Origin: Tetmemena sp. SeJ-2015
Lineage: Eukaryota > Ciliophora > Spirotrichea > Sporadotrichida > Oxytrichidae
DNA: 64,000 nucleotides
Assembly: GCA_027382625.1 (NCBI GenBank)
Contig: JAJKFJ010021784.1
Span: 56,171-120,170, forward strand
Direction: 5' to 3'
Shown one piece after another: positions 34,777-45,502 of this stretch. Numbering within the stretch: the stretch's first letter is position 1; each line of letters opens with the position of its first letter. The notes below the pieces were generated by a model. It ran no database searches. It saw only the letters and a program-made list of their open reading frames with translations, and was not told the DNA's origin. The position numbers and the translations under genes are program-made.

Positions 34777-35114
34777 TATTCTTAGATTTTTTGTTCTGGT
34801 ACTTAGAAATCATGTCTTCACAACCTGCGCACATCCTCACGTTTTTCTATTGTATGCCTAAATGTAATGTCAAAGGAAAATTATCAATTGAATACCTCCA
34901 CTTTTAATAGCTTGCACTGTGGTGCAGTTGTGGCAGAATACGTTTCCGCAAATCCTGCAATGATGTTTTCTGTAAAAGAATGTAAAATCCTTGTAGCACT
35001 TAAAGCACTGTCTCGCCTTCTAGTCAGGTACCTAGAGAAAAATAAGAATGAGTATTTTGTTACCCAGTGGTTTCTGTTGAGTGTCGCATCTTGATGCTTG
35101 GGATCAAAAGCCAT
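34777..35114 (-). CDS. PIKfyve/Fab1 segment 1 of 5: start and FYVE zinc finger
   Basis: ATG 35114. After removing a 32-nt interruption (GT..AG, also flanked by GGTA repeats) it reads NHWVPDQKARQCFKCYKDF then TFFYRKHHCRICGNVFCHNC, a full FYVE signature (WxxD, R+HHCR, paired Cys). After a 38-bp IES (34849-34886) it continues NVRMCAGCEDMISKYQNK, giving eight zinc ligands. FYVE fingers bind PI3P on endosomes. It ends at pointer GAATA (plus-strand TATTC, 34777-34781), whose partner is at 39230-39234; the join is in frame. FYVE followed by TCP1-like and lipid-kinase domains is the normal PIKfyve architecture. The alternative is that it belongs to the membrane-protein gene next door, which has a different frame and its own start. 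Confidence 0.75.
34849..34886 (-). other. IES inside the FYVE finger, pointer CAAT
   Basis: ATTG (plus strand) at 34849-34852 and 34887-34890. Removing 38 bp gives SGGIQQKNVRMCAGC with normal spacing between the second and last cysteine pairs of FYVE fingers. Confidence 0.8.
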
Positions 35115-35374
35115 TTAGGCAAGACCTCCAGCCCCTATTTAAGATTCATCATAATTCGTTCATGGCTTATAAAGTATGCAGAACTTAAGTGCAAGTGTAA
35201 AAATTAATTCAACTAACAAACAAGCAATATGTAGAGAGAGTTAACATCCTCCTTTTCATCTTATCTCATGAAGTTTGCTAGTAATTTCCGCTTACTATAA
35301 ATAAACATTAAGAGCAAACTAAGTTGATGAAAATCTGACGGTAGTGCTGATCAGAAATGCAAGAGGCCACTGGC

Positions 35375-38300
35375 TCAAGATTCGGTAATTGGTTTCTCTG
35401 CTTTAGGAGCTCCATCTTAGACCAGAAATGGTCTACTATATCTGCTGCCAGAAGTGAATCCTCTTTCTTCAATACTTCCAGTCTGTGACTGTGCTTCTCC
35501 AGCTCTTTTAGACGTTCTTTTCCTTACTATGGCATTGAATTTGCAGCCATCTAAATCAAGAATAACATTTAAGATCTTTGTGGGAGAGTAGAATCTGCTC
35601 TCGTTATTAGTGATTTTAAGGTACATATACGAATCAAGCTACGATAGTGTAAGTCTAGAGATTTCTCCAAAATGTTTCTAGATTAGCTCAGCTGAGAAGC
35701 TAGGCACTATATTGTAAACAGCCAGTAGGTTGATGCGGCGAGACTCTTGAGAGAGTAAGAGATCCATCTTTGAGAGCCAAGCATCTACGAACTGCTCAAA
35801 TGTAATGTTGTACTGTTGCTTCAATCCGGCCAGGCAGAAGTTTAAGAAAAACTCGGTGTTGAGCAATATCACTCTGTTCACGAAGGTTAAGGCCTGGGTA
35901 TAGTAGTTGGAAGTGGAGGGCATAGATTTTGTGGCGTTAAACTCTACTAGGTAACTGCAGAGCATAGTTACATATTCCTACATGGTAGTCAGGACAAAGT
36001 CTAGAACTTCGGGTGTGGCTTATGCTTATGCTTTCCAAAGCATGATGTGCGGAATTAGGACAAGGTTAAACTTTGTCTCGTACATACTTTGTGGGTCAAG
36101 GCTTCCTCCTTTTGAGTCTTCTAATTCACCGTCAATATCAGAGCCATCGCCGTTTTAGCTTTATTAAAGCCATTAAAAGAAAAATATTGAAGAAACAAAA
36201 CACTGAGTTTTTAAATTGATTGTCTTTCAGATTGAACTTCTGACAAGAACTTGGTGCCTGAATAAGTTAGTATCTACTAAATTTCTTCCTTTGAGGGGAA
36301 CAGATCCATGAGAATCATTTCTTGGATAATCTTAAGGAAGTCTATGACGATGTAGTCCTTGGTAAATTCTCCCTTTGCTGAAATCTTTTGGAAGAGTGTC
36401 TTCAAATTCTGAATGGATTTGTTCTCCAAAGAGACTGCTCTCACTATGAACAACCAGTACTAAACTATAACGGCATCTTAAATAATAAAAGATATCTTGC
36501 TTTTACGAAAGTTTGTATTCGATGATTGATATACTGAGATCTAAAATGACTGCAGAATCTGGTGCTATTATAAATAGGTTCTTGAGCATGTCTATTACAG
36601 CCTCATCTATAAGCTCCGATCCTAATTGCAACAAGTGGTGTAAGTTAATTCATTAAATTTAATTACTTGAGTTGAGAGTCTTGAAGCACTCTAAAATTAT
36701 ACTCTAGGAGTCAAGATTCTTCTCCAGTAATTGAGTGAGGTAGTTGATGAGGTTCCATATCAAATTTGGTGCCTGAAAAACCCCCATTATTGGGATAGTC
36801 TTCACAGCAATCACTTGAAACACGGCTGCATAATCTATCTGTCTGTTAATCTACAGGCTTTGAGTAATTTGATCCTCTTATTCGTTGCCAGACTCTTCAA
36901 AATTAAAGAGACTCTATTAAGCATAAGCCTAAGCTCGGGAGGGCTCTTGCTCTGACTTTTTAATTTAAGCATCGATTTCCTTTATCAATTCGTGAACACA
37001 TCGAGTGTAATCGTAAATTAGAACAGGGTCGGTTAAATTTCTGATAGTGTCAACTAGTATACGGAAGTAGCCTAGGAACCTACTCTTTGGAAGGAGGCGA
37101 GCCCATTACACCAAGATGTGAGCAAATCTACGTTGTAAAATTGGGCTCTAGAACTTATTCATCATTAAAAATTATTCTGATAGATTGAGTCTAGCACATA
37201 GCATATGTCAAATCTTTTGTCAGCTGGAATCTTGAGTTCTTTCTAGATCTTTCCAATAATGCCTGTCAGACTTAGCATAGCATCCTCAAACAGCTCGTCT
37301 TAAATTGGGATCTAGCCGCTGAAATATTTTGGAATGAGATCTTCGTTGATAAGTGAGTAGCATGATGGATAGAAATTTGAGAGTAATTTTTCAATAACCT
37401 GGTATGCAAGAGCATTAATCGGAGTTGCTGAATCTAAGTCAAACTCAGTGATGAAGTAACTCTCATTTTCCAGTTCAATAAAAGTCTCAGGCTCACTTTG
37501 CCAAAGTTCGATGTTCTCCCTCATAGGAAGGTAGTTCTGGACTATTAATTTCATCAGCTCTCTTGCTCCGTCTTTTCTGTTAGCCAATTTAGGATCAGAG
37601 GATCCTACCTCGGGCATGTCGAGGATATATCTGTACTAATCTGCCGCTTCCTGAATTTGAGGCTCGAAATTCTTCGACTTACTGGGTGAAACTAGAATGC
37701 CAACGGATAGGGCTGCTTTTTCGATGCAATGCTGATTATAGTCGATTGTATTTATGACTCTATAAAGGGAAAAGAGCGCCAACTTCTTAATCCTCTCTGA
37801 AAACAAGGCGCCTCTGAATAAAATGTTTGCTAGCAGCTCTATGTTAAATAATTAGACAATAACTTTAGAGATTAGATGTACTGCCCTAAACTTTCGTAAA
37901 CAATGAGTGCGTTAGCATACTAAAGTTCTTGAATATGCTTCAGTAGATTTTTGATTTGATCTTCAAAAATTCCCTTGAAATGCTCTGTCTATTGAGTTTT
38001 AGGCATCTAAGCTAATGACTCAACGCATTTAGAGTAAAAGGAAGTCTTCTCAATGAGTTGCTAAGTGGTTCTTACATATTGGTTATTCTTAGGTTCATTG
38101 ATCAAATCATAGAGGGAGAAACCGCATGCAATTACCAAGAGTAAACATTTGTCGAGCTTCTAAGCAAGATCAAAGAGTAATTCGTTGAAATTTTCCATTA
38201 CTACTCTTTAAGTAGGGTGATCGAAGATCATGAGCATTTGCTTCTCATTGAAGAATGTCCACAATTGATAGAGCGCATTTAGGTGTTCCCTGGCAACTTT

Positions 38301-38957
38301 GTGGAATTATCCTTTCTAAGTAGATAGCTTCTTCTTGTTTTGCTCTTTCATTACCTCAAGGTAAAATCCGAGAAAGCGCTAGATCTTTGGAATCTCACTG
38401 ATCTGAAGGTTATTCAAGTTGGCATAGATTTGTTGCAAAGTAGTTAACAGCCATTCATTAAGCCCGCTCCATTTGGCCGGAAAGTCATACTTCACAAGTA
38501 AGCAAGCTACTAAAGATAATTGGTCGAACGCATGCTGTCCTAAAATCACGTTATCTGGTTCCTTAATTAGATTCAATAACTTTGCCTTAATCTATTCCAA
38601 AAATTACTGATATATTAAATAGTTTGAAGCTTTAAAATCTGCATAATAGTCCTTAAGCTCCTCTGAAAGCCCTTGTGGAGCATTCTGCTTAAAGATCTTC
38701 TTGTTCCTGTGCATTTGTAGTACTCGAGTTAAGGAGTTTTTCATAAACAAAATTGCTTGGTATTGAAGTTGCTTATACTCAGCAGTACTCTACGCTGGGC
38801 CGTCATTAGTACCTATGATGAAGAGCAAGGCTAGCTAAAACTCTGGGTTAGGTTCACACTGTTTAGTAAGAAATTCAAGAGATTGGTTCCTGAGTGTTTC
38901 GTTCATCGACAACGAATTCACGAGCGCTATCTTGATCTGTTCAATGACAGAGTCCAT
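35375..38957 (-). CDS. importin-beta superfamily receptor (importin-11-like)
   Basis: ATG 38957 (MDSVIEQIKIALVNSLSMNE) to TGA 35377-35375. The N-terminus has the family pattern: an early helix pair, then LQYQAILFMKNSLTRVLQMH, LVACLLVKYDFPAKWSGLNE (the HEAT-repeat DFPxxW motif) and LQQIYANLNN. About 1,000-1,100 residues fits importin-7/8/11 receptors, which carry cargo through nuclear pores with Ran. HEAT-like amphipathic helices continue to the C-terminus (LDGCKFNAIVRKRTSKRAGE). A few frame steps (about 36.2, 36.5, 36.65, 37.85 kb) indicate small IESs. The whole gene lies between PIKfyve segments 1 and 2 and on the same strand. The exact subfamily is uncertain. Confidence 0.72.
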
Positions 38958-39078
38958 ATTTAATTAGCTCATCATTCTTCTTTCTACACTTCTTTCAAAT
39001 TCTAAATTGCTTAATCTTGCAAAAATTGTAATTATCTGCTCTCGGGAAGCATATATTCAATAATATTCTACCTGCATC

Positions 39079-39234
39079 ATATTCTGAAGATGCTGCATGT
39101 TAATCTACTGACTCTGATTTACGTTATTGGTAGTTGTTGAGAGTGCAGGAGCATTAACTGCAGGCTACTATTACTTCTCAGCTTTCTTCATTACTACTTT
39201 GCTAAGCACCAGGGTTTGTCTGTTAGCAATATTC
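39079..39234 (-). CDS. PIKfyve/Fab1 segment 2 of 5
   Basis: Minus-strand frame from pointer GAATA (39230-39234) to AATAT (plus-strand ATATT, 39079-39083). Encodes NIANRQTLVLSKVVMKKAEK then a Q/N/T-rich linker ending INMQHLQN. Joined to segment 1 it reads QNKKSKNIANRQ; joined to segment 3 it reads QHLQNISIEDLSNKYQK. Both joins keep frame. The linker itself has no recognisable domain, so its assignment rests on the pointers. Confidence 0.65.
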
Positions 39235-39295
39235 CTAGTTATCAAAAATGGAGACTCTAACAGATATTCAAATACAATCATCCACCACTTTAATA

Positions 39296-39541
39296 GTCAT
39301 CTATCTCATCCTTGATTTATCTGAGTCTATTGAGTTCTTCGACATCCTTTGTGTTTAGTCTCTCCTTATTCTGTTCTAGGCCATCGATTTCAAATTCGCC
39401 ACTTCCTCTATTGTGAATGGCGCTGCTGTTAAACTAATGATCTTTGAAGTAGTTTGAGCTCCTTTGGTGAGTCTGGATCAAGTTATTCTTGTTTTGGAGC
39501 TCTTTCTGGTACTTATTACTTAAATCTTCAATAGAAATATT
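39296..39541 (-). CDS. PIKfyve/Fab1 segment 3 of 5
   Basis: From AATAT (plus-strand ATATT, 39537-39541) to the 13-bp pointer TGAGATAGATGAC (plus-strand reverse complement at 39296-39308). Reads ISIEDLSNKYQKELQNKNNL, FKDHQFNSSAIHNRGSG and DVEELNRLRQIKDEIDD. The next segment repeats the pointer in inverted orientation at 39558-39570, so translation continues EIDDMDQDLKRDG in frame. Confidence 0.75.
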
Positions 39542-39557
39542 TATTCTTAAAATCATT

Positions 39558-40848
39558 TGAGATAGATGACATGGACTAAGACTTAAAGAGGGATGGTCTA
39601 AATCGTCTGCTAAGCGCTTTAGAGGAGGAGAGGTATGAGTACTCAGGCGGTTCAGTCTAGATAGACTCAGCAAACATGGACAAAGTCAACTTTGTAAGTT
39701 CCCTTCTTGAAGATAATCCTCTAATAGTAAAGGCTGAAAGACTTCTCAAACTTCCACATAAGGAACATAGTGCTGGATATCATGAACAAAAATGGCATAG
39801 ACCATGAGAAGTGGTCTTCTAAGCTACTTGAGTATGTGTCTACTGCAGTTGAGAGTGTCAAGCCATCTTCAAGACTGCTAGGGGATGAGATGAACTTCAA
39901 CAAGTACATCAAGATCAAGATCATCAATCATGTTGACAACTCTCGCTCAGCCTATGTTAAGGGAGTCGTACTTAGCAAGAATCTAGCAGATAAGCGTATC
40001 ATGAAAAACAAATCAAGGGAAAATCCTAAGATCCTTCTACTTAAAGATAGTCTGGGAGGGCAGACATCAAACTCAGGAAATGAAAGCAACATGCTCATCT
40101 CAGATATCTCAACAGTCATAGACTAGGAACAGTTCCAAGTCAAAATTATCAACGAGAAGCTTAGACAAGTTGAGCCAGACATCCTCATTCAATTAAAGAG
40201 TAGTTTGTATTTTATTCTAATAAGGACTATTCTATATTGTGGAGAAGGATGTGTCTTTCTAAGTGCTTGAGCAGCTAAAGGACGCTGATATAATTGTGAT
40301 TAGCAACCTTGACCTTAAGAAAATGAAGAGAATCGCAAGATACACACAGACCATCATCTCTCCTTCTTATAACGTTATCGACCAAAACTTCGTCCTTGGT
40401 CGCTGCAAAAACTTCAAAGTAGAAAAGCCCTACACTGCTAATCTTCCAAACCAAAGAGGGATGAAGGGAATGGGAGGAGCTTATTCTAACAACAACATGC
40501 TTTAATTTATTTTAACTTATAAGCTTGCTGGCTTACAAGTGGGTGCAGAGGTAACTTAGTCTGTACTCGAAAACAATGCAAAAATGATCTCAAACGAGAG
40601 GAGTCTCTTATTCTTTGAAGGTTGCAACCCTGCTCTTGGGTGCACAGTTTTATAAAAAATTATCAATTTTACTGAGTGGTAATATCAGCACTGAAATTGA
40701 TGACTTGAGAAAGGTTAAGCTTGCTCTTAAGGATATGTTAGCTCTGGCTAGAAATGTAGTCCTGGAGAGATCATTCCTCATGGACGTCAATACTGTGATT
40801 CCGAGATCAGTCCTGGATGATGGTTCCATTAACTCTTCAGAGTCTCCA
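39558..40848 (+). CDS. PIKfyve/Fab1 segment 4 of 5: TCP1/chaperonin-like domain
   Basis: Starts with TGAGATAGATGAC (39558-39570) and ends with TCTCCA (40843-40848). Contains MNKNGIDHEKWSSKLLEYVS, FNKYIKIKIINHVDNSRSAY, VKGVVLSKNLADKRIMKNKS, ENPKILLLKDSLGG, ILIVEKDVSFQVLEQLKDAD and LLFFEGCNPALGCTVLLSGN. This is the Cpn60/TCP1-like domain found only in Fab1/PIKfyve lipid kinases within this architecture. It contains two IESs (40187-40235, 40648-40666). One frame step near 39755 is unexplained. Confidence 0.85.
40187..40235 (+). other. IES in PIKfyve, pointer ATT
   Basis: ATT at 40187-40189 and 40236-40238. Removing 49 bp gives VEPDILIVEKDVSFQVLEQL, as expected from Fab1 homologues. Confidence 0.8.
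40648..40666 (+). other. IES in PIKfyve, pointer TTTTA
   Basis: TTTTA at 40648-40652 and 40667-40671. Removing 19 bp restores EGCNPALGCTVLLSGN, the conserved FFEGCxxxLGCTxxLxG motif. Confidence 0.88.
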
Positions 40849-40963
40849 TAATTTTTAATTTTTATCACGAAATACTTTGAGAATTTGTAAATCTATGATA
40901 GATAAGAATTTCAAACATGATCGATCATGCTTTCAATTTTCTCCCCTCCGGCTAAATAATATC

Positions 40964-43900
40964 AATAAAAAACCTTTTAATTTTCTAAATTAGATAGCAG
41001 ATGGTCTTCTCTAGTGTGCTTGCCTGTCATAGCAGGAGTGACAGCATTAGAATAGGTGATGTTTACAGTCTCATTGATCTCGTCATCGTCGTCACTGTCT
41101 CCTTCTTCTTGTCCTTGAGCGGTTGTTCCCAGACCTCTGGCTGCAGAAGCTCCAGCGAGCCCATGCTTCTCTGTGATATTGCCACTAACTATGGCTGGCT
41201 CTTTCTCCTCCTAGATGCACATACCCACAAAGTAGCTCTTCATAGCCTGCTTGAATCTCTGTTTATACTTATCGGGATCCACGATGGTGGGCTCCTAGCC
41301 TTTGACTAGGTTCTTAAACTTGCTCTCAAATATCTTCTCAAGAGTGTACTGCTGAACGAAGTCGATAATTCCAAACCTGACTTTCTTATGCTTCTTATCA
41401 ATGATAGTGAGAAGTGAGTAGTCAATGATGTTAGACTTAGATAGACAAAGAGTGTCGTTGTTTATGCAAATGTGTAGAATGCGGTTTATGGTATAGCGAA
41501 TTGGTAGAGGCCTTCCGTTGAATTATAGTAGGAAATTATTGTCGTGGAGGACAGTCTTCTCCTAGCTTTGCACAAAGCGGTTCAATTTTGAGCCTTTCAA
41601 GTCGTATCTGACGATGTGGCTCTCATCCTCTGGCTTTATTCCAAAGTTCAAGTTCTCAGTAATGAACAGGTACTTCAATTAATGAAGATATATATAAGCT
41701 ACTTCTTTACAGTCTTGGTTTTTCCATTCTGTTTGGTCATGATCTTGATCTTGTATGCTCCTAGGATTTTGCAAAGTGCGCATGGATAGTTGTGGAAGAA
41801 GGACTTGCAAAGGTAGTCGAAGTACTGGGAAGCGAATTCCAGGAACATCTTGAACTCGTTCTTACGAAGTTCCTTATATACGTACTTGTCGTCATATGAC
41901 TTATAGAACTTAGACTTGCTCTTGCCTCCACTTACATTCGACCACTCTACTGTCTTGAGTAGCGACTAGATGAAATCATACTGGCTGCCGCAATAGAATC
42001 TGCGAAGAGCTTCAAACTTCTTGGGGAAGTAGATCTTCAACTGGAAGTCAACCTTAGGAAGCGACAACTCTTAAATTTATGGAAAATAAGATGCAATATT
42101 AAGAAGTATCTTGCTTTAGAAGGTGGTTAGGATTCATGATGAGAGTTTCCTTTGGCGACTTGATGCCGCAGAACTCCTGGGGCTCTGAGTTGGTGAAATT
42201 GGCTGTGTTGATTCCTTAATGGTTGAGTGCATTCAGGTTGTGGGAAGTGGTGCTGCCTAATTAAGGTGTACCGTTGTTTAGTGGGATGTTCATAGTAATG
42301 TTCTGAGTGCTGTTTCCCATAGTGGGTGATTTGAAGTTAAGATGAAAAGAGAATTCAATAATTTTATACATGTGCAGCGTTGAGACTTTCTCTCATTGAG
42401 GGGACTGTAGGGTGGTTCTGTTCAATGAGGTGGTTGAAGTGGTGCTGCTGGTCTTGATTCAAAATGTCTAAGTTTTGGGAATCATCGTTGCTCATTACCT
42501 AAGAATTAGCAGCAATTAGAGTCCTGGGTGGTGAGAGGATGTTCTGTGCAGCTGCTTGCTGGTTTTGGTTGGTCTATGGCTGTTCGAAGTAGTAAACATT
42601 TAGCACCTTGAGAATCTGGTCTAACTCTGAGCAAGTGTTACTGTAAAATTCGCTGTCCAGATAGTCTCTAGAGAGCTATGGACATATCTTCCCTTAATAG
42701 TCATTCATGTAAATTACAAACTTACCATTTATATTTTATAATAGAATTGATTGTAGCTGACCTTCTTGGTTTTGTTCTTGCTAGAGAGCTGAACTCCAGT
42801 GGTGAACTGAAGTGAAGTTTGCTTGAGTTTGGCTGAGTTGCCGTTCTTTATCATCTTAATAGAGAGGTCCTCCTTGTCGGTGGAGAATTTTACGATGAAC
42901 TGAAGTCGTTCTCCACACAGCAGCTCTGTCTCGATCTAGTGAGCTGACAGCTCTGCGTTGAAGACATCGTTCTTCCCTAGCAGTTTAATAGTTTCATCTA
43001 CTTAGTGCGCTCCTATGTAAGTATTTTTGGTCTGATAGATAAGCAATAAGAATAAGATTATAGAGATAATATAAAAATGATACTGAGCCTGAGCTGCAAA
43101 GCCTTGCATGTTTATTGCAGAGTCTCTGATACCCAGAGGTAGCTGCTAAGTGTCTGTGTTAGAGTTGCTTCCTGGGAACTGACTCTTAAAATAATTAAAG
43201 AGAATCTGATGTCTGGGGTGTTGTCTTAGTCCCTTAATCTTCTAGGATATGTCCATGTAGTTTTGCTTAATCTAAGTTATATTCACACACTTTAGTATTT
43301 AATCATGGCCTCCTTGTAGATGTTCGAAGCCAGCACAAATGAAATGATAGAGCCAATGTCTTTGTCCTTCACTGGAACATACAGGTTGTCTGTACCCAGT
43401 GGGAGTCCCACGAATCCTTCTGACAGCAGCTCCATCCAAGATTTGAACTCTTGCTTTGTGTTCTACACTCCCAAAACCTAAAACTAAAGAAAATTGCATG
43501 CAATGGATTTCCTCTTTATTTCTAGCATCATAGGCCCTTGAGTAGCAGAAAGCATTGAGTCTGTCAATCATAACTTGCACATTACTCTGGATTATCTGCT
43601 TGATTGGCTCGCTGTTTTGAGTTGCCTGATTTAGGGCCCTATTTACTTGGATGGTGCAATGTTCATTTGAGTCTGGTTCATAGTAATTGTCTGATTGAAG
43701 TCCTAAGTATTTGCTGAGATAAGTTCATGAAATATGAGAACGTAAGAATATTAGTGGAGTTCTGAAACAACATGTCAAATCAGGTGGTTAAGAGAATCGG
43801 GTTTTGAAATTCTTGAGGTTAGAGAGAGTTTAACGATCAAGGCTGCTGAGCTGCTGTCCATGCCCTTAGGTATTTCTATCCACAAAGTTAGTGTTTAAGA

Positions 43901-45237
43901 AGAAGATAGATAATTGAGAGTTGCCCATACCACCGCTGCCTATTCCTCCGCTGCTGCCTCCTCCAAGGTGATGCTGATCAATCCTAGAAGCTGAGTTATC
44001 AGCAGGGTTATCATAAATTGCTGCGTTACTTTGCGATTGGTCAAGTCTATCCTCGGGTGAGGTGAGTTGGTGTGGTTACTGTTTCAGTATTTTCATCCTC
44101 ATGCTTAGCAGAACAAGCAAGAGACAGGCGATTCGAGAGATCTCCTCCAACAGCTTTTAGAAGGTGAGAAGATTCACGAATACCTTCCTCTCTAGGAAAA
44201 GAGTGCCAAATATGGAGTCTACTTCATGGAGGGGTAAAGTCACTATCTAGATGAAGTTAGAGATTTCTTTCTCAAGCTCCTTGAAACGGAGTTTAATCAC
44301 CTTCAGGAACTCAATGAAGAGTGGAACGTTTGTTCCAGAGGCAGTGACAAGATATAATTATTGAATGACAGCCTTCTGTGTCTCTTTGGAGAGGAAACTG
44401 CGCTTCTCTTCCTTGATGAATTTGAGAATGTCAGAAATCCTGTTCTTGAGTTGCTCATTTCCAGCATGGATGCCTGCCTCTATGTTTAGCTTTCTTCTAT
44501 CTATTTCAAGCTTGAGAGTCTCTGCTGTATCCTGGGTCTTTGGTTGGATCATCTCAATTGTGAACACATCCAGTGGAATGAACTTGAAAGTGATCTACAC
44601 TCCCTTGGAGTACTGGAACACCCTGGATATCTCCCTCAAAGACTTATGGTTGCATTAAAAATAGCAGCTGATTTGTTTCTGGGCAGGTTGAGTAACTTGT
44701 CTCCGTTGTAGAAGAATTGCTCCAGGAATCGAGCTGTGGAGTACTCGTAAAGGAGTCTCTCATGGCCACCTCAGGAGTGACTACTTTGTTGCAGACGTTG
44801 CAGAAGCCAAACATCTTAGTCTCACTCTTCTTCTGGGGCTTCTACTGCCTGGGCTTGATGGTTTGAGTCTTGTTCTTGGCCTCATTCTTCTGGATCATGT
44901 TATCTGAACTTCGATGCAGCCGTCCTTGTGGTAATACTGGTGAAGTGCTTTACAAGGGGCTCTTTGCAGTAGTCACAAGGCTTTCTCCGTTCTTGATTAG
45001 ATTCCTTAGGAAGGACAATAGTCAATATAAATGTAAAGTAAGTGAATAATTAGTCTTGTCACCTGACTTGCCATTCTCCTCCTTCTCATAGAACTTCCAT
45101 TTCTCAAACAACATCATATAATAGTAAGTCTCTTTCTTGGGGCAGCCGCAGACCTTGTCAGTGAACTGCTTGACCTTCTCCTCAGTGGCTTGCTAGTTGT
45201 TGAGCATCTGCTGTTGAGGGACAGTAGCCTGTGGAGA
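40964..45237 (-). CDS. PIKfyve/Fab1 segment 5 of 5: Cys-rich region and PIP kinase domain
   Basis: Begins at TCTCCA (plus-strand TGGAGA, 45232-45237), continuing SSESPQATVPQQQ in frame from segment 4, and ends at TGA 40966-40964. Cys/His-rich block: CDYCKEPLVKH (44.95 kb), FGFCNVCNKVVTPEVAM (44.8 kb), FLEQFFYNGDKLLNL and CNHKSLREISRVFQYSKGVQ, matching Fab1's central region. Kinase N-lobe: GGKSKSKFYKSYDDKYVYKE then MFLEFASQYFDYL (41.8-41.95 kb). C-lobe: HIVRYDLKGSKLNRFV, NIIDYSLLTIIDKK and RFGIIDFVQQYTLEKIFESK. The enzyme makes PI(3,5)P2 on endolysosomes. An N/Q-rich linker fills 42.1-44.1 kb. Several IESs or introns remain inside (about 41.68, 42.08, 43.0, 43.7, 44.65, 45.02 kb). Confidence 0.88.
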
Positions 45238-45502
45238 AGCAACTGAGAAATACTCTTTTAAAATTGTTATAAAAAAATATCTCTACTATGAAGAAAAATT
45301 GACTTCCTAATCTATAAATTATATTTGTTGTAAATAATCTTTAACATTAAAATAAAGAATAAAATGTATTAGTTTATATTTGAAATGTTGTGGGGGTCAT
45401 TTGGTTCCTGCATCATAATCAAATACATAACATCCACATATACCAAATTATCTCTATGCTATTTAATAAAGTAAATTTAATTAAAAGAAAAGACTGTCTT
45501 TC

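Noticed and set aside
34777..35114. FYVE finger as N-terminus of the neighbouring multi-TM protein (33395-34735)
   Set aside because: The TM protein has its own ATG and another frame, whereas GAATA joins the FYVE piece in frame to the piece at 39.2 kb that leads into the TCP1/PIP-kinase gene.
41001..41309. Plus-strand ORF of about 100 codons
   Set aside because: It overlaps the minus-strand end of the PIKfyve kinase domain and has no independent support.
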